Shown: positions 27,435 to 36,861, counted from the stretch's first letter. The stretch: DNA of 64,000 bases from Sporosarcina sp. FSL K6-2383 (GCF_038618305.1 NZ_CP152017.1:1279501-1343500), one strand, 5' to 3'. The notes: generated by a model not told the origin, from the letters alone. Numbers and translations are program-made.

Positions 27435-29141
27435 TTGAAAAACCACAAATTTATGTGGCTTGTAAGCATTTTGCTTGTACTAAGCGCGTTCCTTGCGGCG
27501 TGTGGCGACAAAACAGAAGATGCAGGCACTAAAGATCCAGTCAAAGAAGAAGACAAACCGGTTGCAGAGACTCCGGAAGAAGACTTAGCACAGGTTTTGA
27601 ACTTAATTGAATCTGCAGAAATTCCTTCTATTGACTCATCAGTTTCAGAGGATGCTGTTGGTTTCAACGTACTAAACAACATCATGGAAGGGCTTTACCG
27701 TCTAGATGCAGATAGCCTTCCAACACCTGGTATGGCTGATGGTGAGCCAGAAATTAGTGAAGACGGATTAACGTATACATTTAAACTTCGTGATGCACAA
27801 TGGTCTGATGGTACACCTGTTACTGCAAACGATTTCGTATTTGCTTGGCAACGTGCAATCGATCCAGCTACTGGTTCTCCTTATGGACCATACTTGATGG
27901 CTGGTATGATCAAAAACGCAACTGAAATCGGTGAAGGAACTGCAGAAATTGCAGATCTTGGTATCACGGCAGAAGATGACAAAACACTCGTCGTTGAACT
28001 TGAACGCCCGGTTGCTTATTTCTTATCATTAATGTCTTTCGGAACATTCTATCCACTTAACGAAGAATTCGTAACTGCTCAAGGTGATGCGTATGCATCA
28101 AATTCTGACAGTATGATCTATAACGGTCCATTCTCATTAGCTGACTGGGATGGTACTGGTAACTGGAAATATGTTAAAAATGAAAAGTACTGGGATGCTG
28201 CAACAGTACAACTTGAAGAAATCAATGTTGACGTTGTAAAAGAAACTTCAACAGCTGTTCAATTATATGAACAAGGTAAAAAAGATCGTGTAACACTTTC
28301 TGCTGAATATGCAATGCAATATGCTGATGATCCAAACATCATCAATGAGCTTGAAACAGCAGTATTCTATTTCAAACTTAACCAAGAACGTGGTGGCAAA
28401 GCTACACCGCTTGCAAATGCAGATATCCGTAAAGCACTTGCACGTGCATTCAATAAAGAAGAAATGGCAGAAGCAGTACTTGCGAACGGTTCTATCGCTG
28501 CTAACTTCCTAGTTGCATCAGACTTCACGTTTGATGAAAACGGTAAAGACTTCCGTGATTATAGCGGAGAGCACACTGCTTATAACCCTGAAGAAGCACT
28601 AGAATACTGGGAAAAAGGTCTAGCTACACTTGGCGTAGACAGCTTGGAAATTGAAATTCTTGGTGGAGACACTGAAAACGCTAAGAAACAACAAGAATGG
28701 TTTAAATCAGAATTCGAAAGAAATCTTCCAGGTTTGACAATCAAACTTAAAGAAGTACCTTTCGCAGTACGTCTTGAACTTGATGATACTAGCGATTACG
28801 ACATTCAATCAGCTGGATGGGGCCCTGACTTCCAGGATCCAATTTCATTCATCGAATTGTTTGTAACAACTAGCCCACAAAACAAAATGAACTACTCTAG
28901 CGCTGAGTACGATGCACTTGTAGAATCTACAAAAACTACACTTGCGAACGATCCAGTTGCACGTTTCGAAGCATTTGCAAAAGCTGAGAAACTACTTCTA
29001 GATGAAGATACAGCTGTTATTCCTCAGTACCAACGCGGAAGAATGGTTCTTATGAATCCTAATGTACAAGGTCTTGCTACACACCCATTCGGTGGAGACT
29101 ATAGCTACAAATGGACATATATGGCTCCAGAAGCGAAGTAA
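27435..29141 (+). CDS. oppA: Oligopeptide ABC transporter substrate-binding lipoprotein OppA
   Basis: The 568-residue protein is the peptide receptor of the Opp importer. A lipoprotein signal ends LSAFLAACG, so Cys23 is lipidated. Family marks include NNIMEGLYRLD, GLTYTFKLRDAQWSDGTPV (read in parts), ANDFVFAWQRAIDP and AGWGPDFQDPISF. The start is TTG 27435 after GGAGGTCAT. Codon use looks tuned for high expression. A partial terminator and a mosaic repeat separate it from oppB, consistent with making more receptor than permease. Confidence 0.95.
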   Translation: MKNHKFMWLVSILLVLSAFLAACGDKTEDAGTKDPVKEEDKPVAETPEEDLAQVLNLIESAEIPSIDSSVSEDAVGFNVLNNIMEGLYRLDADSLPTPGMADGEPEISEDGLTYTFKLRDAQWSDGTPVTANDFVFAWQRAIDPATGSPYGPYLMAGMIKNATEIGEGTAEIADLGITAEDDKTLVVELERPVAYFLSLMSFGTFYPLNEEFVTAQGDAYASNSDSMIYNGPFSLADWDGTGNWKYVKNEKYWDAATVQLEEINVDVVKETSTAVQLYEQGKKDRVTLSAEYAMQYADDPNIINELETAVFYFKLNQERGGKATPLANADIRKALARAFNKEEMAEAVLANGSIAANFLVASDFTFDENGKDFRDYSGEHTAYNPEEALEYWEKGLATLGVDSLEIEILGGDTENAKKQQEWFKSEFERNLPGLTIKLKEVPFAVRLELDDTSDYDIQSAGWGPDFQDPISFIELFVTTSPQNKMNYSSAEYDALVESTKTTLANDPVARFEAFAKAEKLLLDEDTAVIPQYQRGRMVLMNPNVQGLATHPFGGDYSYKWTYMAPEAK

Positions 29142-29167
29142 GAATTTGAAAGTTTGAAATCTCATAG

Positions 29168-29211
29168 AAAAGAGAGTATATGGTCGTTACAGCCCATGTA
29201 CTCTCTTTTTC
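29168..29211 (+). terminator. Intra-operon terminator between oppA and oppB
   Basis: AAAAGAGAGTATATGG pairs with CCATGTACTCTCTTTTT. It lies about 25 nt after the oppA stop and would reduce read-through into oppB. Confidence 0.75.
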
Positions 29212-29243
29212 ACTGAAATCAAACTGTCTCAAAATTCATTGTA

Positions 29244-29424
29244 TTATCCTCGTTCAGCAGAAAACTTCCACTTCTATAAGTGGTGGGGTGAATGTAGGTA
29301 GGTCTACTGTTCATCGGTTATCTTGAACGATGATAAAATCTCCGATGGATGTCACGGATTTTAAAGGTAGCTTTTCGAGCGAGCTCGAAAAAATCCGGAC
29401 GCAATTACGCTTTTGCGTAATTGA
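29244..29424 (+). repeat. Mosaic hairpin element copy R3 inside the opp operon
   Basis: The outer inverted repeat TATCCTCGTTCAG/TTGAACGATGATA (29244-29256 and 29323-29335) is imperfect. Then come CCGATGGATGTCACGGATTTT (cut), CTTTTCGAGC/GCTCGAAA, AAATCCGGACGCAATTACGC and GCGTAATTGATT. It is a full-length copy. Confidence 0.85.
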
Positions 29425-29486
29425 TTAGATTGTGAGAATTGACAGTTAGTTATGGAGTGTATTGAAGATATCCAGGAGGTGCAAAC

Positions 29487-30416
29487 ATGGCAAAGTATAT
29501 TACAAAACGTATAGTTTATATGTTCCTATCACTATTTCTCATTGCGTCATTTACATTTGTGCTTATGAAACTGCTTCCAGGGTCCCCGTTAGCTTCCGCA
29601 GCAAAATTATCCATTGAGCAAAGGGAAGTTGTCTATGAAAAATATGGCTTGAATGATCCAATTCCAGTGCAATATGTTCGGTATATGGGGAATTTAGCCA
29701 AAGGCGACTTCGGTGTATCATTCCAATATAAAAGTGCCGATGTAAAGGATTTAATCGTAAAAAAATTGAAATACTCAGCTCTACTAGGTAGCCAAGCACT
29801 TATTTTTGGGACGTTAATCGGAATTGTTCTCGGAATGATTGCAGCATTAAAACAAAATACGGTTTGGGATTACGGCAGTACAATCATTGCGATTATTGGT
29901 ATATCCGTTCCCTCATTTGTTTTCGCAGTGCTCTTACAATATGTCTTTGCAGTGTGGCTTCAATGGCTGCCTGTTGGTTTATGGGAAGGATGGAAGTCGA
30001 GTATTCTGCCATCTGTCGCATTAGCTATGGGACCAGTCGCAATTGCTGCGAGGTTTATCCGTACTGAAATGATTGAAGTATTAAGCTCGGATTATATTTT
30101 ATTAGCAAGAGCGAAGGGCGCGAATGGGTTTGAAATCGCTTTCAAACACGCGTTTCGTAATGCGTTGATTCCGCTTATTACGATACTCGGTCCAGTTGCC
30201 GCAGGACTATTAACAGGTTCACTTGTTGTTGAGCAGATTTTCGCAGTGCCTGGGATCGGTGAGCAATTCGTAAAATCTATTAACTCGAATGACTTTGCCG
30301 TTATTATGGGAACGACGATCTTCTTCTCAATCTTCTTGATAGTGATTATTTTAATTGTGGATATTCTTTATGGGGTTATTGACCCGCGTATCCGTTTGTC
30401 TGGAGGTTCCAAGTAA
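29487..30416 (+). CDS. oppB: Oligopeptide ABC transporter permease OppB
   Basis: The 309-residue inner-membrane subunit has six membrane helices. The EAA loop reads LLARAKGANGFEIAFKHAFRN near residues 206-226 (cut), contacting the ATPases. The N-terminus YITKRIVYMFLSLFLI is typical of this family. The start ATG lies after CCAGGAGGTG. It overlaps oppC by 1 nt. Confidence 0.95.
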   Translation: MAKYITKRIVYMFLSLFLIASFTFVLMKLLPGSPLASAAKLSIEQREVVYEKYGLNDPIPVQYVRYMGNLAKGDFGVSFQYKSADVKDLIVKKLKYSALLGSQALIFGTLIGIVLGMIAALKQNTVWDYGSTIIAIIGISVPSFVFAVLLQYVFAVWLQWLPVGLWEGWKSSILPSVALAMGPVAIAARFIRTEMIEVLSSDYILLARAKGANGFEIAFKHAFRNALIPLITILGPVAAGLLTGSLVVEQIFAVPGIGEQFVKSINSNDFAVIMGTTIFFSIFLIVIILIVDILYGVIDPRIRLSGGSK

Positions 30417-31435
30417 TGACGAATAATATGGAGAAATTACCGAAAGACTCATTTGAGCGGATTACAGTCGATAGCTCACATGCGGAAAAAATCACAAAAC
30501 CGAGTTTAAGCTTTTGGCAAGATGCTTGGCTACGTATTCGTAAAAATAAAGCGGCGATTGTCAGTATGTTTATCCTCATTTTTATCGTGTTCATGGCTTT
30601 TGCTGGACCGTTTATGGTTGAACATGATCCAGAGGATGTAAGAGTAACACATGCCAATTTACCGCCAAAAGTACCTGGTCTTGAAAAGCTAGGGATATTC
30701 GATGGGGTCGGTAAACTAGGTTCGAAAACACTTGATCTTTATGAGTTGAAAAAAATAGATGAGTACTACTGGTTTGGAACGGATAGCCTTGGACGTGACC
30801 TGTTTTCACGTATATGGAAAGGGACACAAATTTCCTTGCTTATCGCCTTCGTTGCCGCCGTCATTGATGTGGTTGTAGGTGTTATTTACGGGGGAATCTC
30901 CGGTTATTATGGAGGAAGAACCGATGATGTCATGCAGCGTATTGTTGAAATATTAGTCGGTATCCCAACGTTAGTCATTGTGATTCTCATGATTATGATT
31001 ATGGAGGCCGGCATATTATCCATCATCATCGCGATAACGATAACCGGATGGATTGGAATGTCTCGGATAGTCCGTGGACAAGTACTGAAATATAAAAATA
31101 TGGAGTTTGTCCTTGCAGCTAAAACACTAGGTGCTAGTAACACGCGTATTATTAGTAAGCACTTGCTGCCGAACTTGATGGCAATCGTCATTATTAATAT
31201 GATGTTTACGATTCCGACTGCGATTTTCTTTGAAGCATTTTTAAGCTTTATCGGACTTGGATTGCAGGCACCACATGCATCACTAGGGACGCTCATTAAT
31301 GATGGGTACAAGTTTATTGCCTATCAGCCGTATATGTTGCTATTCCCATCATTGGTGTTGAGTTTACTGATGATTGCGTTCAACTTAATTGGGGACGGCT
31401 TGCGTGATGCACTTGATCCGAAAATGAAAGATTAA
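30416..31435 (+). CDS. oppC: Oligopeptide ABC transporter permease OppC
   Basis: The 339-residue second permease has a cytoplasmic N-terminus with the OppC-N segment (WLRIRKNKAAIVSMFILIF), the motif GTDSLGRDLFSRIWKGTQIS, and the EAA loop VLAAKTLGASNTRIISKHLLP. Six membrane helices are visible. The ATG overlaps the oppB stop (TAATG), so translation is coupled. Confidence 0.95.
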   Translation: MTNNMEKLPKDSFERITVDSSHAEKITKPSLSFWQDAWLRIRKNKAAIVSMFILIFIVFMAFAGPFMVEHDPEDVRVTHANLPPKVPGLEKLGIFDGVGKLGSKTLDLYELKKIDEYYWFGTDSLGRDLFSRIWKGTQISLLIAFVAAVIDVVVGVIYGGISGYYGGRTDDVMQRIVEILVGIPTLVIVILMIMIMEAGILSIIIAITITGWIGMSRIVRGQVLKYKNMEFVLAAKTLGASNTRIISKHLLPNLMAIVIINMMFTIPTAIFFEAFLSFIGLGLQAPHASLGTLINDGYKFIAYQPYMLLFPSLVLSLLMIAFNLIGDGLRDALDPKMKD

Positions 31436-31449
31436 AGGAGGAAAGCAAA

Positions 31450-32514
31450 ATGGAGAAAATTGTTGAAGTGAAAAACCTGGAGCTTTCCTTCCATACCTTT
31501 GCAGGAGAAGTGAAAGCAATCCAAGGCGTCAATTTTGAAGTATTTAAAGGGGAAACACTTGCCATCGTTGGTGAGTCTGGGTCGGGTAAATCGGTGACAA
31601 CGAAATCGATTATGCGACTTCTACCAAAATCGAGCACGGAATATAAGAATGGTGAGATTTTATTCGATGGGAAAGATCTGTTGAAAATATCTGAAAGAGA
31701 TATGCAAAGGGTACGTGGGAAAGATATTTCGATGATTTTCCAAGACCCGATGACTTCGCTAAATCCAACGATGCCAATCGGCAAGCAGATTATGGAACCA
31801 TTGTTTAAACACCAAAAGCTTGGAAAAGCAGAAGCGTGGAAAAAGGCGGTTGAGCTATTAGGGCTTGTTGGAATGCCGCAACCGGAAATGCGTATGAAGC
31901 AATATCCTCACCAATTTTCAGGTGGTCAGCGTCAACGGATTGTAATTGCTGTGGCACTAGCGTGTAATCCGAAAGTTCTTATTGCGGATGAGCCGACGAC
32001 AGCACTAGACGTGACGATTCAAGCTCAAATTCTTGAGTTGATGAAGGATCTACAGAAAAAGATTGATACATCGATTATTTTCATTACACATGATCTTGGT
32101 GTTGTTGCCAACGTTGCTGACCGTGTAGCGGTTATGTACGGAGGACGTATTGTAGAAGTGGGGACAGTGGATGAAATTTTCTATAATCCACAACATCCAT
32201 ATACATGGGGACTGCTAAGTTCAATGCCTTCGCTAGATGCAAATGAAGAAAAGTTATATGCTATTCCTGGCACGCCACCGGATTTGTTGAATCCGCCAAA
32301 GGGGGATGCCTTTGCACTGCGTAGTGAATACGCGATGCAAATTGATATGGAACAAGTGCCACCGTTATTCAAAGTGAGTGAAACACATTATGCTGCAACA
32401 TGGTTGCTCCATCCAGATGCACCGCAAGTGGACCCACCAGCGGCGGTTATCGAACGTATGAAGAGATTCCCGGGTAGCCGTTATTACGAAGGCAATGCAG
32501 GAGGTGTTCAGTAA
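31450..32514 (+). CDS. oppD: Oligopeptide ABC transporter ATPase OppD
   Basis: The 354-residue ATPase has Walker A GESGSGKS (near 40-47), the signature FSGGQRQRIVIA, Walker B KVLIADEPTTALD and the C-terminal oligopeptide-transporter extension (PYTWGLLSSMPSLD, then GTPPDLLNPPKGDAFA). Cysteines seen in some OppD C-termini are absent, which is common in Bacilli. It starts after AAAGGAGGAAAGC and overlaps oppF by 1 nt. Confidence 0.96.
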   Translation: MEKIVEVKNLELSFHTFAGEVKAIQGVNFEVFKGETLAIVGESGSGKSVTTKSIMRLLPKSSTEYKNGEILFDGKDLLKISERDMQRVRGKDISMIFQDPMTSLNPTMPIGKQIMEPLFKHQKLGKAEAWKKAVELLGLVGMPQPEMRMKQYPHQFSGGQRQRIVIAVALACNPKVLIADEPTTALDVTIQAQILELMKDLQKKIDTSIIFITHDLGVVANVADRVAVMYGGRIVEVGTVDEIFYNPQHPYTWGLLSSMPSLDANEEKLYAIPGTPPDLLNPPKGDAFALRSEYAMQIDMEQVPPLFKVSETHYAATWLLHPDAPQVDPPAAVIERMKRFPGSRYYEGNAGGVQ

Positions 32515-33437
32515 TGGCTGAAAAATTACTTGAAATTAAAAATTTAAAGCAGTATTTCAACGTTGGTAAAAAGAATGAAGTACGTGCGGTTGACGGCATT
32601 ACATTTGATATTTACAAAGGTGAAACACTCGGTCTTGTAGGAGAATCCGGCTGTGGTAAATCAACAACAGGTCGTACCATTATCCGTTTGTATGATGCAA
32701 CGGGTGGGGAAGTTATTTACGACGGTATTGATGTCCATACAAAGAAATCAAAAACAGAGCTGAAGGCGTTTAACCGCAAAATGCAAATGATTTTCCAGGA
32801 TCCTTATGCATCACTGAATCCTCGCATGAAAGTATTGGATATTATTGCGGAAGGGCTTGATATCCACGGATTAGTTAAGAATCCGACGGAGCGGACGGCG
32901 CGTGTCCATGAGCTGTTAGAAACAGTAGGATTGAACCGTGAGCACGCCAATCGTTATCCGCATGAATTTTCCGGGGGGCAACGTCAGCGTCTTGGGATCG
33001 CTCGTGCGTTGGCTGTTGAACCAGAATTCATCATTGCGGATGAGCCGATTTCTGCGTTAGATGTTTCCATCCAAGCACAGGTGGTTAACTTATTGAAAGA
33101 GCTTCAAGAGGAAAAAGGATTGACGTATTTATTCATCGCGCATGACTTGTCGATGGTTAAATATATCTCCGACCGAATCGGTGTGATGTATTTCGGAAAA
33201 CTAGTTGAGCTTGGTCCGGCTGAAACGTTGTACACTGCACCATTGCATCCTTATACACAGTCCTTGCTGTCAGCAATCCCGTTACCGGATCCTGACTATG
33301 AACGAAATCGTGTACGGAAAAGCTACGATCCGAAAGTACATGAGTATGGTCCGGATGAAGAAGTAATTATGCGTGAAGTGACACCGGGACATTTTGTTCT
33401 TTGTTCACAACGTGAATTTGAAACTTTTAAAAAATAA
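32514..33437 (+). CDS. oppF: Oligopeptide ABC transporter ATPase OppF
   Basis: The 307-residue partner ATPase has Walker A GESGCGKST, signature FSGGQRQRLGIA, Walker B FIIADEPISALDVS, and the end HPYTQSLLSAIPLPDP typical of OppF. It pairs with OppD to power peptide import. It is the last gene of the operon and is followed by a terminator. Confidence 0.96.
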   Translation: MAEKLLEIKNLKQYFNVGKKNEVRAVDGITFDIYKGETLGLVGESGCGKSTTGRTIIRLYDATGGEVIYDGIDVHTKKSKTELKAFNRKMQMIFQDPYASLNPRMKVLDIIAEGLDIHGLVKNPTERTARVHELLETVGLNREHANRYPHEFSGGQRQRLGIARALAVEPEFIIADEPISALDVSIQAQVVNLLKELQEEKGLTYLFIAHDLSMVKYISDRIGVMYFGKLVELGPAETLYTAPLHPYTQSLLSAIPLPDPDYERNRVRKSYDPKVHEYGPDEEVIMREVTPGHFVLCSQREFETFKK

Positions 33438-33445
33438 TGAGTAGC

Positions 33446-33477
33446 GGGACCGGTTTTCGACAAGAGAACCGGTCTTT
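33446..33477 (+). terminator. opp operon terminator
   Basis: GACCGGTT (33448-33455) pairs with AACCGGTC (33467-33474), then TTTT. Confidence 0.85.
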
Positions 33478-33544
33478 TCATGTTTTTCTCTATTATTCGT
33501 CTATTTCCTTTGTTAGAATAGATGAATAGAAAGGTCGTGCAAAT

Positions 33545-34753
33545 ATGAAAATAGTTAAGTGGATGTCAGTCATGCTTCTCGCTACTGGATTGGCAATTCC
33601 AATGGTGGCCTACGCAGAAGAAAATCAGCAGCAGGTAGAAGGTTTTACACAACGTACATATGGATTTGAAGTAATTGATGAGCAACTGATTGCCTCGTCA
33701 GCGCTATTCCGCTTTGATTCTGGGCTAACCTTTACGTATCCAGATGCAGTACGCGGCGTTTACGTGACAGGGCACTCAGCAGGTGGAGAGCGCTTTTCGT
33801 ATTTGACGAATTTACTTGATACGACAGACCTCAATGCAATGGTCATAGATATTAAAGATGATTATGGCAATATTACATATAAACCGGCTGATGATTCTCC
33901 ACTCAAAGTGCTGGATATCGGCAAACCTTACATTAAAGATCCGCAGGCAATGTTGAAAACACTTGAAGAAAAAGAAATTTATCCGATTGCGCGTATTGTT
34001 GTCTTTAAAGATAGTGTGCTAGCAGAAAAACGCCCTGAGCTGTCTTTCGTGGATGGTGATGAAGTATGGAAAAATGGACGCGGTGAATCCTTTGTCAATC
34101 CCTTTATGAAGGAAGTATGGGATCATAACATCGCGATCGCCATCGAAGTAGCCAAAATGGGCTTCCAAGAAATACAGTTCGATTATGTGCGCTTTCCAGA
34201 GGGTTTTGAAAAGCGGCACGATACATTGAAATATTCATTTGAAACATATGAAGAATCAGATCTCGATCCGGTCCAACGAAGAGTAGAAGCGATTACGGAC
34301 TTCGTAGCCTATGCACGGGAGCAGTTAAAGCCATATGGAGTTGAAGTATCTGTAGATATATTCGGCTATGCAGCAACGCTCCCAGAGGCTCCAGGGATTG
34401 GTCAAAACTTCTTGAAGATTTCCGAAAATGTAGATGTCATCTCCTCAATGATTTATCCGAGTCACTGGACATCCTATTTTGGTATCGCGAAACCGGATCT
34501 TGAGCCATATAAATTAGTGTCTGAATATGCTAAGGTCGAGAATACAAAATTGGCTGAACTCAATAATCCGCCAGTGTCACGGCCGTGGATTCAAGACTTT
34601 AGCGCACCATGGCTCGGAAAAGGTAATTTTTTGAGATATGGAAAAGCAGAAGTCGAGGCGCAGATTAAAGGGTTGAAGGATAACGGCATTGATGAGTATT
34701 TATTGTGGAACGCAGGAAATCGTTATTCGGAAGGTGTTAATTATAAACCGTAA
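33545..34753 (+). CDS. Secreted putative glycoside hydrolase (DUF4015/GH13-like barrel)
   Basis: The 402-residue protein has a signal peptide (cleavage likely after AYA, residue 24). It then has the DUF4015 barrel landmarks: RGVYVTGHSAGGERF, LNAMVIDIKDDYGNITY, YPIARIVVFKD, FQEIQFDYVRFPEG (likely active-site Asp) and VISSMIYPSHW, ending YLLWNAGNRYSEG. This family is predicted to act on polysaccharide; no activity is established that I can name. The start ATG follows AGAAAGGTCG. It has its own terminator. Confidence 0.85.
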   Translation: MKIVKWMSVMLLATGLAIPMVAYAEENQQQVEGFTQRTYGFEVIDEQLIASSALFRFDSGLTFTYPDAVRGVYVTGHSAGGERFSYLTNLLDTTDLNAMVIDIKDDYGNITYKPADDSPLKVLDIGKPYIKDPQAMLKTLEEKEIYPIARIVVFKDSVLAEKRPELSFVDGDEVWKNGRGESFVNPFMKEVWDHNIAIAIEVAKMGFQEIQFDYVRFPEGFEKRHDTLKYSFETYEESDLDPVQRRVEAITDFVAYAREQLKPYGVEVSVDIFGYAATLPEAPGIGQNFLKISENVDVISSMIYPSHWTSYFGIAKPDLEPYKLVSEYAKVENTKLAELNNPPVSRPWIQDFSAPWLGKGNFLRYGKAEVEAQIKGLKDNGIDEYLLWNAGNRYSEGVNYKP

Positions 34754-34757
34754 AAAG

Positions 34758-34787
34758 GAAAGTCCAGAGAAAGATTCTGGACTTTTT
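34758..34787 (+). terminator. Terminator after the secreted hydrolase
   Basis: AAGTCCAGA and TCTGGACTT arms with TTT following. Confidence 0.85.
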
Positions 34788-35036
34788 CGATTTTAAATGA
34801 AACCTTTGACCATTGAGAAACGTATTATATAAGAGAAGGGTAGCTAATAATTTTCAATTAGGATTCATCTAAATGAGAAAAGTTTTTATTTGACAAATCA
34901 GATGTTTAAATGTTCGGTGTGCTGGGTATAACAGTATAGAGCCGAAATAAGCATGAAGTAAAATCGTGATAAAGCCACTAACTATTGAGAAATTGTGACA
35001 AACCTCTGTTGTTTAGTAAATTTTTTTCAAAAAGTG

Positions 35037-35065
35037 TATTCATCAGTAATGAATATGTGTATAAT
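35037..35065 (+). promoter_or_regulatory. spx promoter with 7-bp palindrome over the -35
   Basis: The 370-nt gap before spx is A/T-rich. TATAAT at 35060-35065 with TATTCA (35037-35042) 17 nt upstream may be the promoter. TATTCAT-CAGTA-ATGAATA (35037-35055) is a perfect palindrome across the -35, so a repressor could bind there. In Bacillus, spx is under PerR and YodB; this site does not clearly fit either consensus. Nothing else stands out in 34790-35036. Confidence 0.45.
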
Positions 35066-35158
35066 AGGCTTTAGTAATAACCACATTAAAATTATTCTAA
35101 TTTAATTGTACAAATATAATTTTTACCATTCGATCCAACTGAAAGGAAGTGTCAGCAT

Positions 35159-35557
35159 ATGATGGTTACATTATTTACATCTCCAAGCTGTACATCATGC
35201 AGAAAAGCTAAAGCATGGTTGGAGGAACATGATATTCCGTACACAGAACGAAATATTTTTTCGGAACCTTTGAATATTGACGAAATAAAAGAAATTCTTC
35301 GCATGACTGAAGACGGTACAGACGAAATTATTTCAACACGTTCGAAGATTTTCCAAAAACTCAATGTCGATGTAGAAAGCTTACCACTACAGCGTCTATA
35401 CGAGTTAATCCAAGAACATCCTGGCTTATTGAGAAGACCAATTATTCTTGATGAAAAAAGGTTACAAGTAGGGTATAATGAAGATGAGATTCGTCGTTTC
35501 CTACCGAGAAAAGTAAGAGCCTATCAGCTGCTTGAAGCGCGGCGCATGGTAAACTAA
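35159..35557 (+). CDS. spx: Transcriptional regulator Spx
   Basis: Spx binds the RNA polymerase alpha subunit and switches on thiol-stress genes. The protein has ArsC-like fold marks: [20 protein letters not shown] with the redox CXXC pair, [40 protein letters not shown], and the end [13 protein letters not shown]. Identity to Bacillus Spx is high by eye. Two adjacent ATGs (35159, 35162) are possible; AAAGGAAG is 9 nt before the first. ClpXP with YjbH, encoded 6 kb away, degrades it. A mosaic repeat follows. Confidence 0.97.
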   Translation: MMVTLFTSPSCTSCRKAKAWLEEHDIPYTERNIFSEPLNIDEIKEILRMTEDGTDEIISTRSKIFQKLNVDVESLPLQRLYELIQEHPGLLRRPIILDEKRLQVGYNEDEIRRFLPRKVRAYQLLEARRMVN

Positions 35558-35625
35558 TTTGACAATAGTGTAAAGCTGATGGGAATTGACATTGAAAAAT
35601 GCCGTAAACCTGTCAGTTTTTTTAT

Positions 35626-35822
35626 TTATATTCAGCAGATGTTTAAACATCTGCTGAATATAAGAGGAACGCAGGCTAAGGTCGCCACGTCCTGCGGCAA
35701 CGCCTGCATGACCAACATCCTGTTGGCCCAAGCCTCCGGCAGATGTCACGGATTTTGAAGGGAGCCTTTTGAGCCCGCTCGAAAAAAATCCGGACGCAAT
35801 TACGCTGGGGGCGTAATTGATT
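35626..35822 (+). repeat. Mosaic hairpin element copy R4
   Basis: It opens with a perfect 38-nt palindrome (35626-35663, centre GTTTAAAC). A GC-rich module follows (AGGAACGCAGG to CATCCTGTTGGCCC), then AAGCCTCCGGCAGATGTCAC, GGATTTT, CTCGAAAAAAATCCGGACGC and the AATTACGC/GCGTAATT hairpin. In the inner stem TTTTGAGC/GCTCGAAA one base is changed. This is the longest module set seen in the window. Confidence 0.85.
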
Positions 35823-35984
35823 TCTCTTGCTTTCCCGGTGGATGTTTTCTACAATGCTATTACTATCAAAATTATTCATCCTGAGGCAGAACCCTTTCAA
35901 ATTTGGCAGGATGGTCATATATTAAGTATAAGCATTGCAGGATTTTTACAAACATTGATTGAAGGGGACGGTCAGATCCTGTTT
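35817..35984 (+). other. Protein-like segment between two repeat copies, unknown
   Basis: Between R4 and R5, from 35817 the plus strand reads an open frame that starts ISLAFPVDVFYNAITIKII and continues HPEAEPFQIWQDGHILSI. It stays open into R5 and ends at 36065. The composition looks like a real protein, but there is no ribosome site and both ends are repeat. It may be a remnant of a gene cut by the elements. I do not recognise it. Confidence 0.25.
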
Positions 35985-36178
35985 AACTTGAATCAGCAAA
36001 TTCTTTTGCTGATTCAAGTTAAGCCTCCGGCGGATGTTAGGGATTTTGAGGAGAGTTTATTGTGAATCGAACAGCAAAGGGTTTGATTTGCCGTATTTTT
36101 GCGTTTTTTGCAGAAATTAAGGCACTTAGATAAGCACAATTCAAAATCCCAACGCAATTACGCAGAGGCGTAATTGAT
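35985..36178 (+). repeat. Mosaic hairpin element copy R5
   Basis: A perfect 16-bp hairpin (35985-36000 with 36005-36020, AACTTGAATCAGCAAA) is followed by AAGCCTCCGGCGGATGTTAG and GGATTTTGAGGAG. An alternative inner module (GAATCGAACAGCAAAGGG through AGAAATTAAGGCAC, 36064-36125) comes next. Then AAAATCCCAACGCAATTACG and the GCGTAATTG arm end it, 20 nt before mecA. The inner module recurs in R6. Confidence 0.85.
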
Positions 36179-36198
36179 AGGAAGGGAGAGAATAAAAA

Positions 36199-36861
36199 AT
36201 GGAAATAGAGCGCATTAACGAAAATACAGTTAAATTTTTTCTATCATATATCGATATTGAAGAACGCGGTTTTACGCGTGAGGAAGTCTGGTATAATCGC
36301 GACAAAAGTGAGGAACTTTTTTGGGAAATGATGGACGAAATCAATGATGAATCTGAGTTCGAAATCGAGGGGCCACTTTGGATTCAAGTCCATGCTATGA
36401 GCGGTGGAATTGAAGTGACAGTGACTCGGGCGCAAATGTCCGACGATGGTGAACCAATAGAATCACCTTTTGGCATGGCCGATCCAAGAAAAATGTTTCC
36501 GCATGAAGGTGAAGTATTCGGTGAAGAGGAAGAAACAATTCCGGATATGAATGGTGGTACATTAGAATGGCTCGACAATGTATTTGTCTTCCAAGAATTT
36601 GATGATATCATTCCACTCGTAGATCGAATGGATGGTTATAACGTTAACACATCACTCTATTCATATGATAACCACTACTACTTACATGTGGCGTATGAGG
36701 ATGAAACGATGGATGAAGGACGCAAAACAGATTTATATAGTGTAGTGTCTGAATTTGGAATGCCATCCAATCTAACGATCCATCGACTTAAGGAATACGG
36801 TAAGGTCGTGATGGATTCAGACGTATTCACAACTATTCAACACTATTTTGGAACTAAATAA
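36199..36861 (+). CDS. mecA: Adaptor protein MecA
   Basis: MecA delivers substrates such as ComK to ClpCP and is needed for ClpC assembly. At 220 residues it matches the family: N-domain MEIERINENTVKFFLSYIDI and RGFTREEVWYNRDKSEELFW, an acidic linker around residues 85-120, and a C-domain ending in FTTIQHYFG. The ATG follows GGAAGGGAGAG. It sits between spx and coiA as in Bacillus. Confidence 0.96.
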   Translation: MEIERINENTVKFFLSYIDIEERGFTREEVWYNRDKSEELFWEMMDEINDESEFEIEGPLWIQVHAMSGGIEVTVTRAQMSDDGEPIESPFGMADPRKMFPHEGEVFGEEEETIPDMNGGTLEWLDNVFVFQEFDDIIPLVDRMDGYNVNTSLYSYDNHYYLHVAYEDETMDEGRKTDLYSVVSEFGMPSNLTIHRLKEYGKVVMDSDVFTTIQHYFGTK

